64,000 nt of DNA from VXOI01 sp965261945 (lineage in GTDB: Bacteria; Chloroflexota; Dehalococcoidia; Lucifugimonadales; UBA3495). Shown here in pieces: positions 14,650 through 22,823 of this stretch. Numbering within the stretch: position 1 is the first letter of the stretch; every line of letters begins with the position of its first letter. Made by a program: the position numbers and the translations under genes. Below the pieces are notes generated by a model. That model made no database searches. It had not been told where the DNA came from and saw nothing but the letters and a program-made list of their open reading frames with translations. The stretch is taken from positions 2,604,001 through 2,668,000 of the forward strand of contig CBDHEF010000002.1 in NCBI GenBank assembly GCA_965261945.1, given 5' to 3'.

Positions 14650-16342
14650 CCCGAATCCACCGATAGTGGGCGTCAGGTTGGGGAACTGAAGCGGCAAGAA
14701 GGTGCTCCTCTGAATCTGGGATAATGGTTTTGCAATAAAAAACCGACCCCAGAAAAGGAGCACCCAATTGATGCTACCACGCAACCACCCCGACCGTATT
14801 CGCATCGTCTTTGACGACCACCGTCTGGTGGCCAATGCCGGCCTGCTCCTGCCGGCCACTCTCGCCCAACACCTGGGCCTGCGTGAACTCGTTGACAGTC
14901 ACCTCGACCTCGGGGATGCGCCGGGGCGGGCGAACGCGGGAGACAAGCTTCTGACGCTGGTGGCCTCGGCGCTGGCGGGCGGCGACTGCATTGACGACGC
15001 CGATGCGCTGCGTGCGGGGCGGACCTCCTCGGTGCTGGGGTGCATGGTCAAAGCGCCATCCACCTTGGGCACTTTCCTGCGCAGCTTCCGCTGGGGCCAC
15101 GTCCGTCAGCTGGACCGGGTGAGCCGGGAGCTGCTGGCCCGAGCCTGGGCCGCTGGGGCGGGACCCGGCGACGCGCCGTTCACCATCGACCTGGACTCCA
15201 CCATCTGCGAGACTTACGGACTGGCCAAGGAGGGGGCGCGACACCACGGCTATACCGGCAAGCGGGGCTATCATCCGTTGCTGGCCGTGGCCGCCGGCAC
15301 CGGGGACGTGTTGATGTCCCGGCTGCGCGAGGGCCGGGCCAACACTGTTCGGGGCGCCGCTCACTTCCTGCGCGAGACCGTGGGACGGGTGCGCTACGCC
15401 GGCGCCAGGGGCCAACTCACGGTGCGGGCCGACAGCGGCTTTTATGCCCACGCCATCGTCGCCGTCTGCCGCAAGATGGATGTCCGTTACTCCATCACCA
15501 TCCGTCAGCACAAAAGCCTGCGCCATCTCATCGAGGCCATACCCGAGACGGATTGGACGCCCATCCCATACTGGATGGACGGCGCCGCCGATGTGGCCGA
15601 GACCACCTACACTCCCTTTGAGAGTGAGGCCGGCGCCGCGCCGGTGCGGCTCATCGTCCGGCGGGTGAAGCCCACGCCCGGTTCCCAGCTGGCCCTATTC
15701 GCCAGCTACAGCTATCACGGCTTCATCACCGACCGGGACGGGGAGACGCTCGAACTGGAGGCTGACCATCGCCGCCACGCCGAGATCGAGAATGCGATAC
15801 GCGACCTCAAGTACGGCGTCGGGCTGAACCACCTGCCGTCCGGCCGATTCGCTGCCAACGGCGCTTGGCTGGCGGTCCAGGCGATTGCTCACAACCTGGC
15901 GCGCTGGACGGCGCGCATCGGTCTGGGCGAGCAGGTGGTGACCACCAAGACTCTGCGGCGGCGATTCTTCTCCCTCGCCGGTCGGCTCACCCGCTCGGCG
16001 CGCCGCCTGACCCTGCATTTGCCTCGGCGCTGGCCTTGGGAAGCCCAGTTCAGCAGCGCCCTGGCCCGACTGCGAGCCACCCCACTCCCAGCCTGACGGC
16101 GCTGTCCGCAACCGTCCCAACACCTCCAAACTCGCGTCCGCCCCGCCCGCGAGTGCATCCTGCTGCGTCCGATCTCACTATCACGCGATTCCCAGCCTCC
16201 ATAGACCGCTCTCCAGGTCCGGTGCGGCTACTGAAAACCCTCTGCGGGGGCACATCGGTCCAATGGAGCCCAGGCTTTCTCCCCTGCAGGCTCCCTCATC
16301 CCAATTTGCCCAGCATTCACGCCTCCCATCGGTGGATTCGGG
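14650..16342 (+). mobile_element. IS1380-family insertion sequence, 1693 bp
   Basis: The ends are inverted repeats starting CCCGAATCCACCGAT on both sides (14650 on; reverse complement ending at 16342), with weaker similarity beyond. A 5-bp target duplication, CTTAC, flanks it (14645-14649 and 16343-16347). It carries one DDE transposase and splits a lactonase gene. Intact ends, perfect target duplication and an uninterrupted transposase point to a recent insertion. Confidence 0.92.
14771..16096 (+). CDS. IS1380-family DDE transposase
   Basis: A 441-residue transposase that cuts and pastes the surrounding element. The IS1380 (DDE group 1) hallmarks are visible. The first Asp is in FTIDLDSTICETYG, followed by the GYTGKRGYHPLLAVAAGTGDVL segment. 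The second Asp is in LTVRADSGFY, and the C-terminal Glu in HRRHAEIENAIRDLKYGVGLNHLPS. The ATG at 14771 follows AAAAGGAG; the adjacent TTG at 14768 is an alternative. The gene is intact and in frame throughout, so the element may be mobile. Confidence 0.93.
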   Translation: MLPRNHPDRIRIVFDDHRLVANAGLLLPATLAQHLGLRELVDSHLDLGDAPGRANAGDKLLTLVASALAGGDCIDDADALRAGRTSSVLGCMVKAPSTLGTFLRSFRWGHVRQLDRVSRELLARAWAAGAGPGDAPFTIDLDSTICETYGLAKEGARHHGYTGKRGYHPLLAVAAGTGDVLMSRLREGRANTVRGAAHFLRETVGRVRYAGARGQLTVRADSGFYAHAIVAVCRKMDVRYSITIRQHKSLRHLIEAIPETDWTPIPYWMDGAADVAETTYTPFESEAGAAPVRLIVRRVKPTPGSQLALFASYSYHGFITDRDGETLELEADHRRHAEIENAIRDLKYGVGLNHLPSGRFAANGAWLAVQAIAHNLARWTARIGLGEQVVTTKTLRRRFFSLAGRLTRSARRLTLHLPRRWPWEAQFSSALARLRATPLPA

Positions 16343-16965
16343 CTTACGCTGCAACCCTGCTCGTTGGAGAAATAAAGGACGTCCAGGGAGGGATGGAAGC
16401 AGAAGTGGCGAGGCCCCAGGAATTCCTCCGGTTCGACTACGGCCGGAGAGTTGGGGGTGATCTGGCCCGTGTCCTCGTCGAACCTGTACTGCCAGACCTG
16501 GTTGGGGCCGTTTCCCGCGATGTGGGGAACGAAGGCGTAGCTGTTGGTCGGGTCGGTCTGCATTGCGTGGGCCCCGGTCGCCGTTTCCAACGATACGACC
16601 GGCAGCGCTCCCACCGAGCCGTCATCCCCTATGGGATGCACCGCCACGCGGGCGCCCTGGTAGTAGGACGACAGTACGAACCGGCCCCGGCGGTCGGTGG
16701 ACACGTAGACCGGCCACGAATCCAGCGGCGCCGCGCCCGTTTGCGTGAGGCCGCCGCCGGACTGGTCAATTCGGAAGCTGTTCAACTGAGGGGTCTCCCG
16801 GGTGCCGGCGTACAGGTGATTGCGGTCGGGGCTGATGGCCAGGGTGAACGGCCCGCCGGCCACGGGCACATCGTGCTGGTGCGTGAGACCTCCAGTGTCG
16901 GGATCCACGATAAAGACCGATATCTTGTTGTCCTCATTCACGGCAACATACATATAGTGGGGCAT
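16343..16965 (-). pseudogene. lactonase family protein, N-terminal part, cut by IS
   Basis: N-terminal piece of the beta-propeller lactonase whose C-terminus lies at 14242-14649. MPHYMYVAVNEDNKISVFIVD, GGPFTLAISPDRNHLYAGTRE, GRFVLSSYYQGARVAVHPIG and FVPHIAGNGPNQVWQYRFDEDTGQ are propeller blades of the family. AAGGAGGG lies just before the ATG at 16965. The frame runs on into the IS and ends there with foreign sequence. Together the halves once made a cytoplasmic sugar-lactone hydrolase or a related propeller enzyme; it is now inactivated. Confidence 0.88.
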
Positions 16966-17002
16966 AGTTCCCTCCTTAGTTGAATTGAAAAGTTGAATTG
17001 CC

Positions 17003-17420
17003 CTAATTGGTCCGGGTAGCTACAAACCGGCGCACCTGTTGAGCGCGCCATTCCTGGTGGATGGCATTGATCCCGTGGCCCGGCCCGGGATAGACCACCA
17101 ACCGGGAGTCCGGCAACTGCTCGGCCATAAACTGCTGTTGCTCCAGGGTCGATGTGGGTGATTCCTCTCCCACCAGGAGAAGCGTCGGGGTTTTGACCTC
17201 CTTCAGGTAGGGGCTGAAGTCCAGCGTATCGAGGTATACCTGAAGGTTCCGTCCGCCTGAAGGTTCCGTCCGATGGAGGACGGGGTACGGTCCATTTCGG
17301 AGATGTACCAGTCACGAGTCCCTGCGGCGCCGCCCGGGTGTCCAGGCGGTTGTTGATGGTGGCGGTGGACCAGGCCCCGACGCTCCGGCTCAGCGCGTCG
17401 TCCACGTCTCCACAGCCGAT
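17003..17420 (-). pseudogene. decayed alpha/beta hydrolase, C-terminal part
   Basis: The minus strand encodes, in shifting frames, RDWYISEMDRTPSSIGRNLQ and then LDFSPYLKEVKTPTLLLVGEE..., ending in VVYPGPGHGINAIHQEWRAQQ, with a stop at 17003. This is the C-terminal third of an alpha/beta hydrolase, including the catalytic His in GPGHG. A 17-bp tandem duplication (CCTGAAGGTTCCGTCCG twice, about 17239-17273) and at least one further shift break the frame. The nucleophile half is absent. It is probably not functional. Confidence 0.7.
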
Positions 17421-17542
17421 ATTACAGGTCTGGCGCCGAATTGCTGAACAATCCCCGTCATTTCCGCTTTCGCGAGAGTGACGGCCATCCGGCGCCGGGA
17501 GGTTAGCAATTGACTCGCGTACCAGCGATTCCGGTTCTGCTG

Positions 17543-18100
17543 CTAAATCGGCAGCGGCTCTTCGGTGATGTCCTCCGGCAGTTCGACGCCGAAGGCGTTG
17601 ACGTTGAAGGCCAGCATAGCGTAGCAGCCCATCAGGGTTGTCAGCTCGGTTGCGCCGTTGACTCCGAAATGCGCCACCACCGCGTCGAAGGATTCCCGGC
17701 TGACGCGACGGGTGCGGAAAAATTCGCGTCCGTAGTTGACTACCGCCAACTCGTCGTCTGCCGGGTCGAGCAAATCCTTCCTGTCCCGAAGGGCGTCGAC
17801 GAGCTCATCGCGCAGGCCGTCGCGCCTCGCCGGCGGGGCGTGGGCGTTCCAGATAAACTGGCAGTCGTTCTCGCGGGCCGCCAGCAGCATCGCCAGCTCC
17901 CGGATGCGGGGCGACAGCGACGTGTCGGCGCGGAGATAGGCGGCCAGGCCGAGGGCGCGCTGGGCAACCTCGGGGGCGTTAAGCATGACGGAGCCGGGGC
18001 CGGTGGCCGGCACTTCTCCCCGGGCCGCCACGAAGGCATCAAAGGCCTCAAGTTCTCGTTCGGGCACGGATTCCCTGGTGACTGCGGGCGTTCTGGCCAT
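17543..18100 (-). CDS. carboxymuconolactone decarboxylase-family protein
   Basis: A 185-residue helical protein of the CMD/AhpD-like superfamily. SLSPRIRELAMLLAARENDCQFIWNAHAPPARRDGL is the core motif: N-D-C-Q-F-I-W-N-A-H keeps one Cys and the His of the usual E-x-x-W/C-x-x-H signature. FFRTRRVSRESFDAVVAHFGVNGATELTTLMGCYAMLAFNVNAFGVELPE is the second helical repeat typical of the ~180-residue gamma-carboxymuconolactone decarboxylase group. The exact substrate is unknown. It is monocistronic. Confidence 0.85.
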   Translation of the reverse strand: MARTPAVTRESVPERELEAFDAFVAARGEVPATGPGSVMLNAPEVAQRALGLAAYLRADTSLSPRIRELAMLLAARENDCQFIWNAHAPPARRDGLRDELVDALRDRKDLLDPADDELAVVNYGREFFRTRRVSRESFDAVVAHFGVNGATELTTLMGCYAMLAFNVNAFGVELPEDITEEPLPI

Positions 18101-18496
18101 GCTTGCCTCCCTTCTTGCGAGTCCTATGCAGGTATTGTATTGCGCCAGTCAAACGCCCTTGGAGCAATCGTGCAGCATGGTCTGGAATCAGCAAGCACCG
18201 ACAGAAGAGGCGACAAGGCCGGGAAAGGGCGCCAGAGCCGACGGCCACGCGGCCGACGGTCAAGACGCCGGCTTAACCCGGAAGGCTGGTTCTGCGAGGA
18301 AGGGGGACTGTATTGCGCCACCGTCAGCCTTGGGGCTAAAGGCAAGCGGCGCCTCGTCCCATGTCGAGACGCATTGCGCCAAGGCTGATGGCTGCTTGTG
18401 TCTGTAATAAGCCTTTTGTTGTGCTACAGGTGAGAAGACCCGTGGATTTGCCCCATGCTGTATCTGTGCTGTATCTGTGCTGTAGCTGATTGGAAG
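18101..18496. other. intergenic region, nothing recognised
   Basis: About 400 bases with no supported gene. Short open frames on both strands lack ribosome sites and family features. A short tandem GTGCTGTATCT (about 18456-18482) lies next to the tRNA gene. Confidence 0.5.
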
Positions 18497-18569
18497 TACC
18501 CCTGGAGGGACTCGAACCCCCGACGCGCGACTTAGGACGCCGCCGCTCTATCCTCTGAGCTACAGGGGC
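18497..18569 (-). tRNA. tRNA-Arg (anticodon CCU)
   Basis: On the minus strand the acceptor stem is GCCCCTG with CAGGGGT (ending in a G-U pair), and the D arm GCTC...GAGC follows. The anticodon stem is GCGGC/GTCGC around the loop GTCCTAA, and the T arm GGGGG-TTCGAGT-CCCTC. The anticodon CCT reads AGG codons. The discriminator base is A and CCA is not encoded. All four arms pair, so it should be functional. Confidence 0.95.
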
Positions 18570-19098
18570 ATGATGCGATGGTGCGGTTAGGGTTGGCGGA
18601 CAGGTGGATCGCACATTCCCCGTCCACGGCACGGGATTTTCCCGCGGGAGTAACGGGATGTTCCGGGACTCCGCCGCTCACCTGTCCGAAAGACTGGCAA
18701 TCCCGCAGGGGCGCCCCATCACCGCCAATTATCCGCGAGGCGATTGCTCCCAGCTGCGCCTCCCTGTTAAGAGCATCCCAAAAGGTGGGTTACCTGTCAA
18801 GTGGCGCGCCGACAGGGGCCAGGCCTTTTTCATTCTCTGGTAAAGCTCCCTCTCCCTCCGGGAGAGGGTCAGGGTTGGGACGTATCCGTGCAGGAAACCG
18901 TCTTTGATACCCTTTGGTACCTGGTTGATACCTGGTATTTCGCGCCCAACCAGACCTCCCCCGGAGACAGATGGGACCACTGACAGAGGCCCTGCCAGCC
19001 TTGACGCCCGTGGTGTCGTTGCATATACTGGAGGTTGCTGGCCCCGCCCGGGGCGGCGCTGACGTGTTGGCGGCTGATAGTTAGCCTCGGAGGGAAGT
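18570..19098. repeat. intergenic region with one palindromic repeat
   Basis: About 530 bases without a supported gene. A CTCCCTCTCCCTCCGGGAGAGGGTCAGGGTTGGG palindrome of the dispersed family lies at 18845-18879, followed by a short TTGGTACCTGGTTGATACCTGG tandem (18911-18938). The GGAGGGAAG at 19089-19097 is the ribosome site of the next gene. Confidence 0.55.
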
Positions 19099-19455
19099 AT
19101 GCCTATTACGAGAGACGGCGTTGAGCTGACGGTGGAAATTACCGAGAAGGCCGCCGAAAAGATTAAGTATTTCGCCGAAAAGGACGGGACGGATAACGAC
19201 GTGGGCGTCCGCGTGGCCGTCAAGGGCGGCGGTTGCTCCGGCCTCACCTACGACCTGAAGATTTCCGGCGAGCACAACGACACCGACAAGGTGGTCGAGC
19301 AGTACGGCGTGAAGGTAATCGTCGACAAGAAGAGCTATATCTACCTTGTCGGTACGCAGTTGGACTTTTCCGACGGGCTGAACGGCAAGGGATTCATCTT
19401 TGAAAACCCCAACGCCAAGAAGGCCTGCGGCTGTGGCACCTCGTTCAGCGTCTAG
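19099..19455 (+). CDS. A-type iron-sulfur carrier (HesB/IscA/ErpA family)
   Basis: A 118-residue Fe-S assembly protein that passes clusters from a scaffold to apo-enzymes. The three cluster-binding cysteines are present: C46 in GGCSGLTY, and C110 and C112 in KKACGCGTSFSV. The fold-defining LTVEITEKAAEKIKYFAEK and VDKKSYIYLVGTQLDFSDGLNGKGFIFENPNA are canonical. GGAGGGAAG precedes the ATG. No iscS or iscU is adjacent. It lies just upstream of ygfZ, another Fe-S maintenance protein, which fits a shared role though a ~195-base gap with a palindromic repeat separates them. IscA, SufA and ErpA cannot be told apart from sequence alone. Confidence 0.94.
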   Translation: MPITRDGVELTVEITEKAAEKIKYFAEKDGTDNDVGVRVAVKGGGCSGLTYDLKISGEHNDTDKVVEQYGVKVIVDKKSYIYLVGTQLDFSDGLNGKGFIFENPNAKKACGCGTSFSV

Positions 19456-19649
19456 CCGAGCGTCTGCCCCGCACCGGCGCCGCCGGAACAACCCCCACAG
19501 GAACCGTTAATGCGCCGTCTTCACCGGATGAAGGCGGCGTTTATGTTTAGGCACGGACTGCCCAATCACAAACGGGGGCGCCCCCCCGCTCTGACCCTTT
19601 CCCAAGGTGAGGGAAAATTCTCGGGCGCTCTCCGGAACACGGAGGCCCT

Positions 19650-20669
19650 ATGACCCTGCCACAGACTTCCGGCCAGCAGCCTGAGCCGTCAGTCGGCTCC
19701 GCCAATGCCCTGACCGTCCACCCGGATGCCGGATACGGCTGCCTCAAGGCCACCGGCGAGGACGCGCTGGACCTGCTGAACCGGCTTTCCACCAACAAGG
19801 TGGACCACCTTCAACCCGGACACTGGGCGCCCACCGTGCTGACCAGCGACCGGGGCCGCATCGTTGACCTGCTCTGCGTCATACACGCCGGCGAGTGCGT
19901 TTACCTGCTTACCAGCCCAGGCCAGCAGCAGCCGGTCATCGAGTGGCTGGACAAGTACACCATCATGGAAGACTTGGAGGTCGAAGACGTTTCTGCGTCC
20001 ACCGCCATCATCTCCGTGGCAGGGCCGGACGCCGATACCGCGCTGGGCCTCGACGCACAGGAAATTGAGCGTCTGCCGGGGATACAGTATCCCGCGCCCA
20101 ACGTCAGCGTCGGCGGTCGAGACGCCATCGCCGTCAGCCACCCCCTGGGAACGCTGCCGTGCTGCCTGCTGGTGGCCCCCGGCGACGCAGCCTCGGCCAT
20201 CACCGCCGCATTGGCCGGGGCCGGGGCTGTTGAGGCCGACGCCGACCAGTGGGAAGCCCTGCGGGTGTCCAGCGGCGCGCCGGCCTTCGGCAGCGAGATG
20301 GGCGAGCCGTACAACCCCCTGGAAGCCGGGCTGATCGGCGCGATAGACTTCACCAAGGGCTGCTACATCGGCCAGGAAGTAATCGCCCGGCTGGACAGCT
20401 ACCACCGGGTCCAGAAGTACCTGTCGGTCCTGCGCTTTTCCGGGGGCAGCGAAGCCGACGCAGGGACGACGCTATACCACGAGGGCAGGCCCGCCGGCGC
20501 TGTAACGTCGCTGTACCGAACGCCCGGCGGCGAGCTGCGGGGCCTGGGATTCGTCCGCACCGCTGCCGCCACGCCCGGGCAGGTCCTCGACCTGCAACCC
20601 CCGGCGTCGGGAACCGCCGTCGTCGAAAGTACGCCCAAGCTCTTCGGCCCGGGGCAGGATTTCAGTTAG
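19650..20669 (+). CDS. ygfZ: folate-binding Fe-S maintenance protein YgfZ (GcvT-like)
   Basis: A 339-residue protein of the GcvT/COG0354 family that uses tetrahydrofolate to help repair or assemble Fe-S enzymes. The signature K-G-C-Y-I-G-Q-E with C238 (FTKGCYIGQEVIARLDSYHRVQK) is intact. The N-terminal GCLKATGEDALDLLNRLSTNKVDHLQPGHWAPTVLTSDRGRIVDLL matches the family's folate-binding fold. GGAGG lies before the ATG. It follows an A-type Fe-S carrier on the same strand, which supports the assignment. Confidence 0.93.
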   Translation: MTLPQTSGQQPEPSVGSANALTVHPDAGYGCLKATGEDALDLLNRLSTNKVDHLQPGHWAPTVLTSDRGRIVDLLCVIHAGECVYLLTSPGQQQPVIEWLDKYTIMEDLEVEDVSASTAIISVAGPDADTALGLDAQEIERLPGIQYPAPNVSVGGRDAIAVSHPLGTLPCCLLVAPGDAASAITAALAGAGAVEADADQWEALRVSSGAPAFGSEMGEPYNPLEAGLIGAIDFTKGCYIGQEVIARLDSYHRVQKYLSVLRFSGGSEADAGTTLYHEGRPAGAVTSLYRTPGGELRGLGFVRTAAATPGQVLDLQPPASGTAVVESTPKLFGPGQDFS

Positions 20670-20707
20670 CAGTCGTCAACATTCCGGCAAACCCGCAGGA
20701 GCTTGAA

Positions 20708-21052
20708 ATGTCTACGGACAGCCAACCGGCAGCCGCATCCCGCACCGTCACGGCAAACGAGTTCAAGGTCAAGTGCCTCAAGCTCATGAACGAAGTGGCG
20801 GAGAGCGGAGAAGAGATTGTCATAACCAAGAACGGCAAGCCGGTGGCTAAGCTGACGCCGTACCGGGAGAGGCCCGAGTTCACCTTCGGGCGCTACCGGG
20901 ACAACATCGTAATACATGACGACATCGTATCTCCTATGCCACCGGAGTGGTTCGTTATTCCCGAGGATTACGCGGACGCAGACCCTCTTGTGGCACCCAT
21001 TCCGCCGGACTGGTCATTCATTCCAGACAACTCCCCGGAGGGTTTGTCTTGA
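20708..21052 (+). CDS. Phd/YefM-type antitoxin
   Basis: A 114-residue antitoxin. The N-terminal DNA-binding domain has TVTANEFKVKCLKLMNEVAESGEEIVITKNGKPVAKLTPY, the Phd/YefM fold. The C-terminal tail, which would wrap the toxin, contains a near repeat: PMPPEWFVIPEDYADADP then PIPPDWSFIPDN. AGGAG precedes the ATG. The stop TGA overlaps the TTG start of the toxin gene, so the pair is translationally coupled. Such antitoxins repress their own promoter, usually together with the toxin. The gene starts 38 bases after ygfZ. Confidence 0.9.
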   Translation: MSTDSQPAAASRTVTANEFKVKCLKLMNEVAESGEEIVITKNGKPVAKLTPYRERPEFTFGRYRDNIVIHDDIVSPMPPEWFVIPEDYADADPLVAPIPPDWSFIPDNSPEGLS

Positions 21053-21447
21053 AGTTGCTGGATACCCACGTCCTGCTTTGGCGTGAGCGGGGAGAGCGTA
21101 GGCTGGGAACACGCACACGGGAGGAAATAGACGTCGCGCTCAGAGATGGCAACGCGGCGGTGTCGGTCATATCTTTCTGGGAAGTCGCTATGCGAGTCCA
21201 GAAAGGCCAATTGGATTTCTTTCTTGAGCCGTATGCTTGGCGGCTGGACCTAATGGATCAGGGGCTTGCCGAGATTCCACTGGACGGCAACATCACAGTG
21301 CGGGCTGGACTCCTCCCTGATATGCACGGCGACCCTTGCGACCGCCTCATCATCGCCACCGCGCTGGAGGGCCATCAGCTTGTAACCGCCGACGACCGCA
21401 TCTTGGCATGGCCCGGCCAACTATCTCGTCTGGACGCCAGGCACTGA
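21049..21447 (+). CDS. vapC: VapC-type PIN-domain toxin
   Basis: A 132-residue PIN-domain RNase, the toxin of a type II pair. Acidic metal-binding residues are visible: D5 in LLDTHVLLW, the Glu in ISFWEVAM, the Asp in DPCDRLIIATAL and the Asp pair in TADDRI. The start is a TTG at 21049 preceded by GGAGGG; the ORF is also open further upstream but only as a shadow of the antitoxin. VapC toxins cut tRNA or rRNA; the target here is unknown. All catalytic residues appear intact. Confidence 0.9.
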   Translation: MKLLDTHVLLWRERGERRLGTRTREEIDVALRDGNAAVSVISFWEVAMRVQKGQLDFFLEPYAWRLDLMDQGLAEIPLDGNITVRAGLLPDMHGDPCDRLIIATALEGHQLVTADDRILAWPGQLSRLDARH

Positions 21448-21466
21448 GCGCCTGCGCAACCGGCTG

Positions 21467-22093
21467 CTATACGCTGGGCACCATCCTCACCCCGTCATCC
21501 GTCCGCTCCACCCGAAAGAGCGACCAGAACTCGTAGCCCGCGGCCTCCACAGCTTCCCGCCCGCCCTCGTCGCGGTCAACGAGCGTCATGGCGTGGGTGA
21601 CCCGGTAGCCTTCTTCTTTGGCCTGTCTGATTGCATCCAGCAGCGAAGCCCCACTGGTAACCACGTCTTCCAAAATTGCCGTCGGCTCGCCCTCACGCGG
21701 GAACTGTCCTTCGGCAATTGCCTTCGTTCCATGCCCTTTTGCTTCCTTACGGTGGTAGAAGGCACGTATAGGTTTATTTTTTCTATCCTTGCTGATCTCG
21801 CTGAACAGCACCACATGCGATACTATCGGAATCGCGCCGTAGGCAGTTCCACCCACATAACGAATCCCAAGCTCGTCCAACTTTTGCACAATGCGCTCGG
21901 CAACATACCGAGCGCCGCGCGGCTCTAACGTCAACTTCTTGGAATCGAAGTAGTAATCGGACCGCTTGCCGGAGGCCAACGTGAAGTCGCCAAAAAGCAA
22001 TGCCCCCGATTCTTCCAACAAACGGACTGGGTCCGCAACCGATTGCTCTGAATCTACGGAAGACAATGCAATGACCATTATGTACACCTGCAA
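21467..22093 (-). CDS. pyrE: orotate phosphoribosyltransferase
   Basis: A 208-residue enzyme joining orotate to PRPP to make OMP in pyrimidine synthesis. The PRPP-binding motif is AILEDVVTSGASLLDAI. GALLFGDFTLASGKRSDYYFDSKKLTLEPRG is the orotate/PRPP loop with the invariant K. FYHRKEAKGHGTKAIAEGQF is the mobile catalytic loop. An in-frame ATG five codons in (MVIALSS) is an alternative start. It converges with the toxin gene and does not sit in a pyr operon here. Confidence 0.95.
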   Translation of the reverse strand: MQVYIMVIALSSVDSEQSVADPVRLLEESGALLFGDFTLASGKRSDYYFDSKKLTLEPRGARYVAERIVQKLDELGIRYVGGTAYGAIPIVSHVVLFSEISKDRKNKPIRAFYHRKEAKGHGTKAIAEGQFPREGEPTAILEDVVTSGASLLDAIRQAKEEGYRVTHAMTLVDRDEGGREAVEAAGYEFWSLFRVERTDDGVRMVPSV

Positions 22094-22199
22094 TTAAGCG
22101 GGTTGAATCAGTCCGCTAAAAGTATGTTTCAGAGTTCCATCCAGCTTTGAGCGGCATTTTATCACATGCCGTTTATATCGGAAACTCCCCAGGAACGAT

Positions 22200-22823
22200 T
22201 CAGAAATTGCCTCCGACCGCGTACAGCCCGTTATCGCTGATGTACCGCTCGACCGCCTTCGGCAGCAGGCCGCTTACGGACGCGCCCGACGCAAGACGCT
22301 GGCGCAGTTCGCTGGCGCTGATGTCTATGGCCGTGGAGTCTATCCAGTCCACCCGGCCCACAGCGTAGGGGTTGAGGGCGTAGAAGCCGGGCCAGTCAAA
22401 CCCCGCGTACCCCGGACGGCTCACCGCCAGCAGGCGGGCCAGCTCCACCACCCGCTCGGGCTTCACCCACTGGTCGAAGCGGGCCAGCACGTCCAGACCG
22501 AGGATGAAGAACAACTCCCTGCCGTCCCCGTCTCCCTCATGCAGCTCCCCCAGCGTCTCCACCGTCAGCGTCGGCCCGGAACGGCGCAGTTCCATGTCCG
22601 ATGCCTCAAAGCCAGGGACGCCTTCGATGGCAAGACGCAGCATTTCGAGACGCTGTTGCGGGCTGGCCGACGGCTCGCCGGACTTGAGGCGGGGTTGGGC
22701 GGCGGGGATGAATATGACCCCCTCCAGAACCGCTTCCTCCATGGCGCGGCGGGCAATCTCCACATGCCCGCGGTGAACCGGGTCGAAGGTCCCGCCGAGG
22801 ACGCCGATGCGGGTCAGAACCAT
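22200..22823 (-). CDS. nadD: nicotinate-nucleotide adenylyltransferase
   Basis: A 207-residue nucleotidyltransferase making deamido-NAD+ from nicotinate mononucleotide and ATP. The class I motif GVLGGTFDPVHRGHVEIA (GxFDPxHxGH) is at the N-terminus. The C-terminal IDSTAIDISASELRQRLASG carries the ISSTxxR-like motif (here ISASELR). The start overlaps the end of obgE by 10 bases, the common obgE-nadD arrangement, so the two are translationally coupled. The downstream enzyme NadE is encoded at 6.1-7.9 kb. Confidence 0.95.
   Translation of the reverse strand: MVLTRIGVLGGTFDPVHRGHVEIARRAMEEAVLEGVIFIPAAQPRLKSGEPSASPQQRLEMLRLAIEGVPGFEASDMELRRSGPTLTVETLGELHEGDGDGRELFFILGLDVLARFDQWVKPERVVELARLLAVSRPGYAGFDWPGFYALNPYAVGRVDWIDSTAIDISASELRQRLASGASVSGLLPKAVERYISDNGLYAVGGNF

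Noticed and set aside
16938..17405. A 155-codon minus-strand gene upstream of the lactonase
   Set aside because: The conserved hydrolase sequence lies across different frames with a tandem duplication; the single frame is an accident.
18336..18632. Minus-strand frame encoding APVAQRIERRRPKSRVGGSSPSRGTS
   Set aside because: This is the well-known false protein produced by reading through a tRNA gene (tRNA-Arg here).
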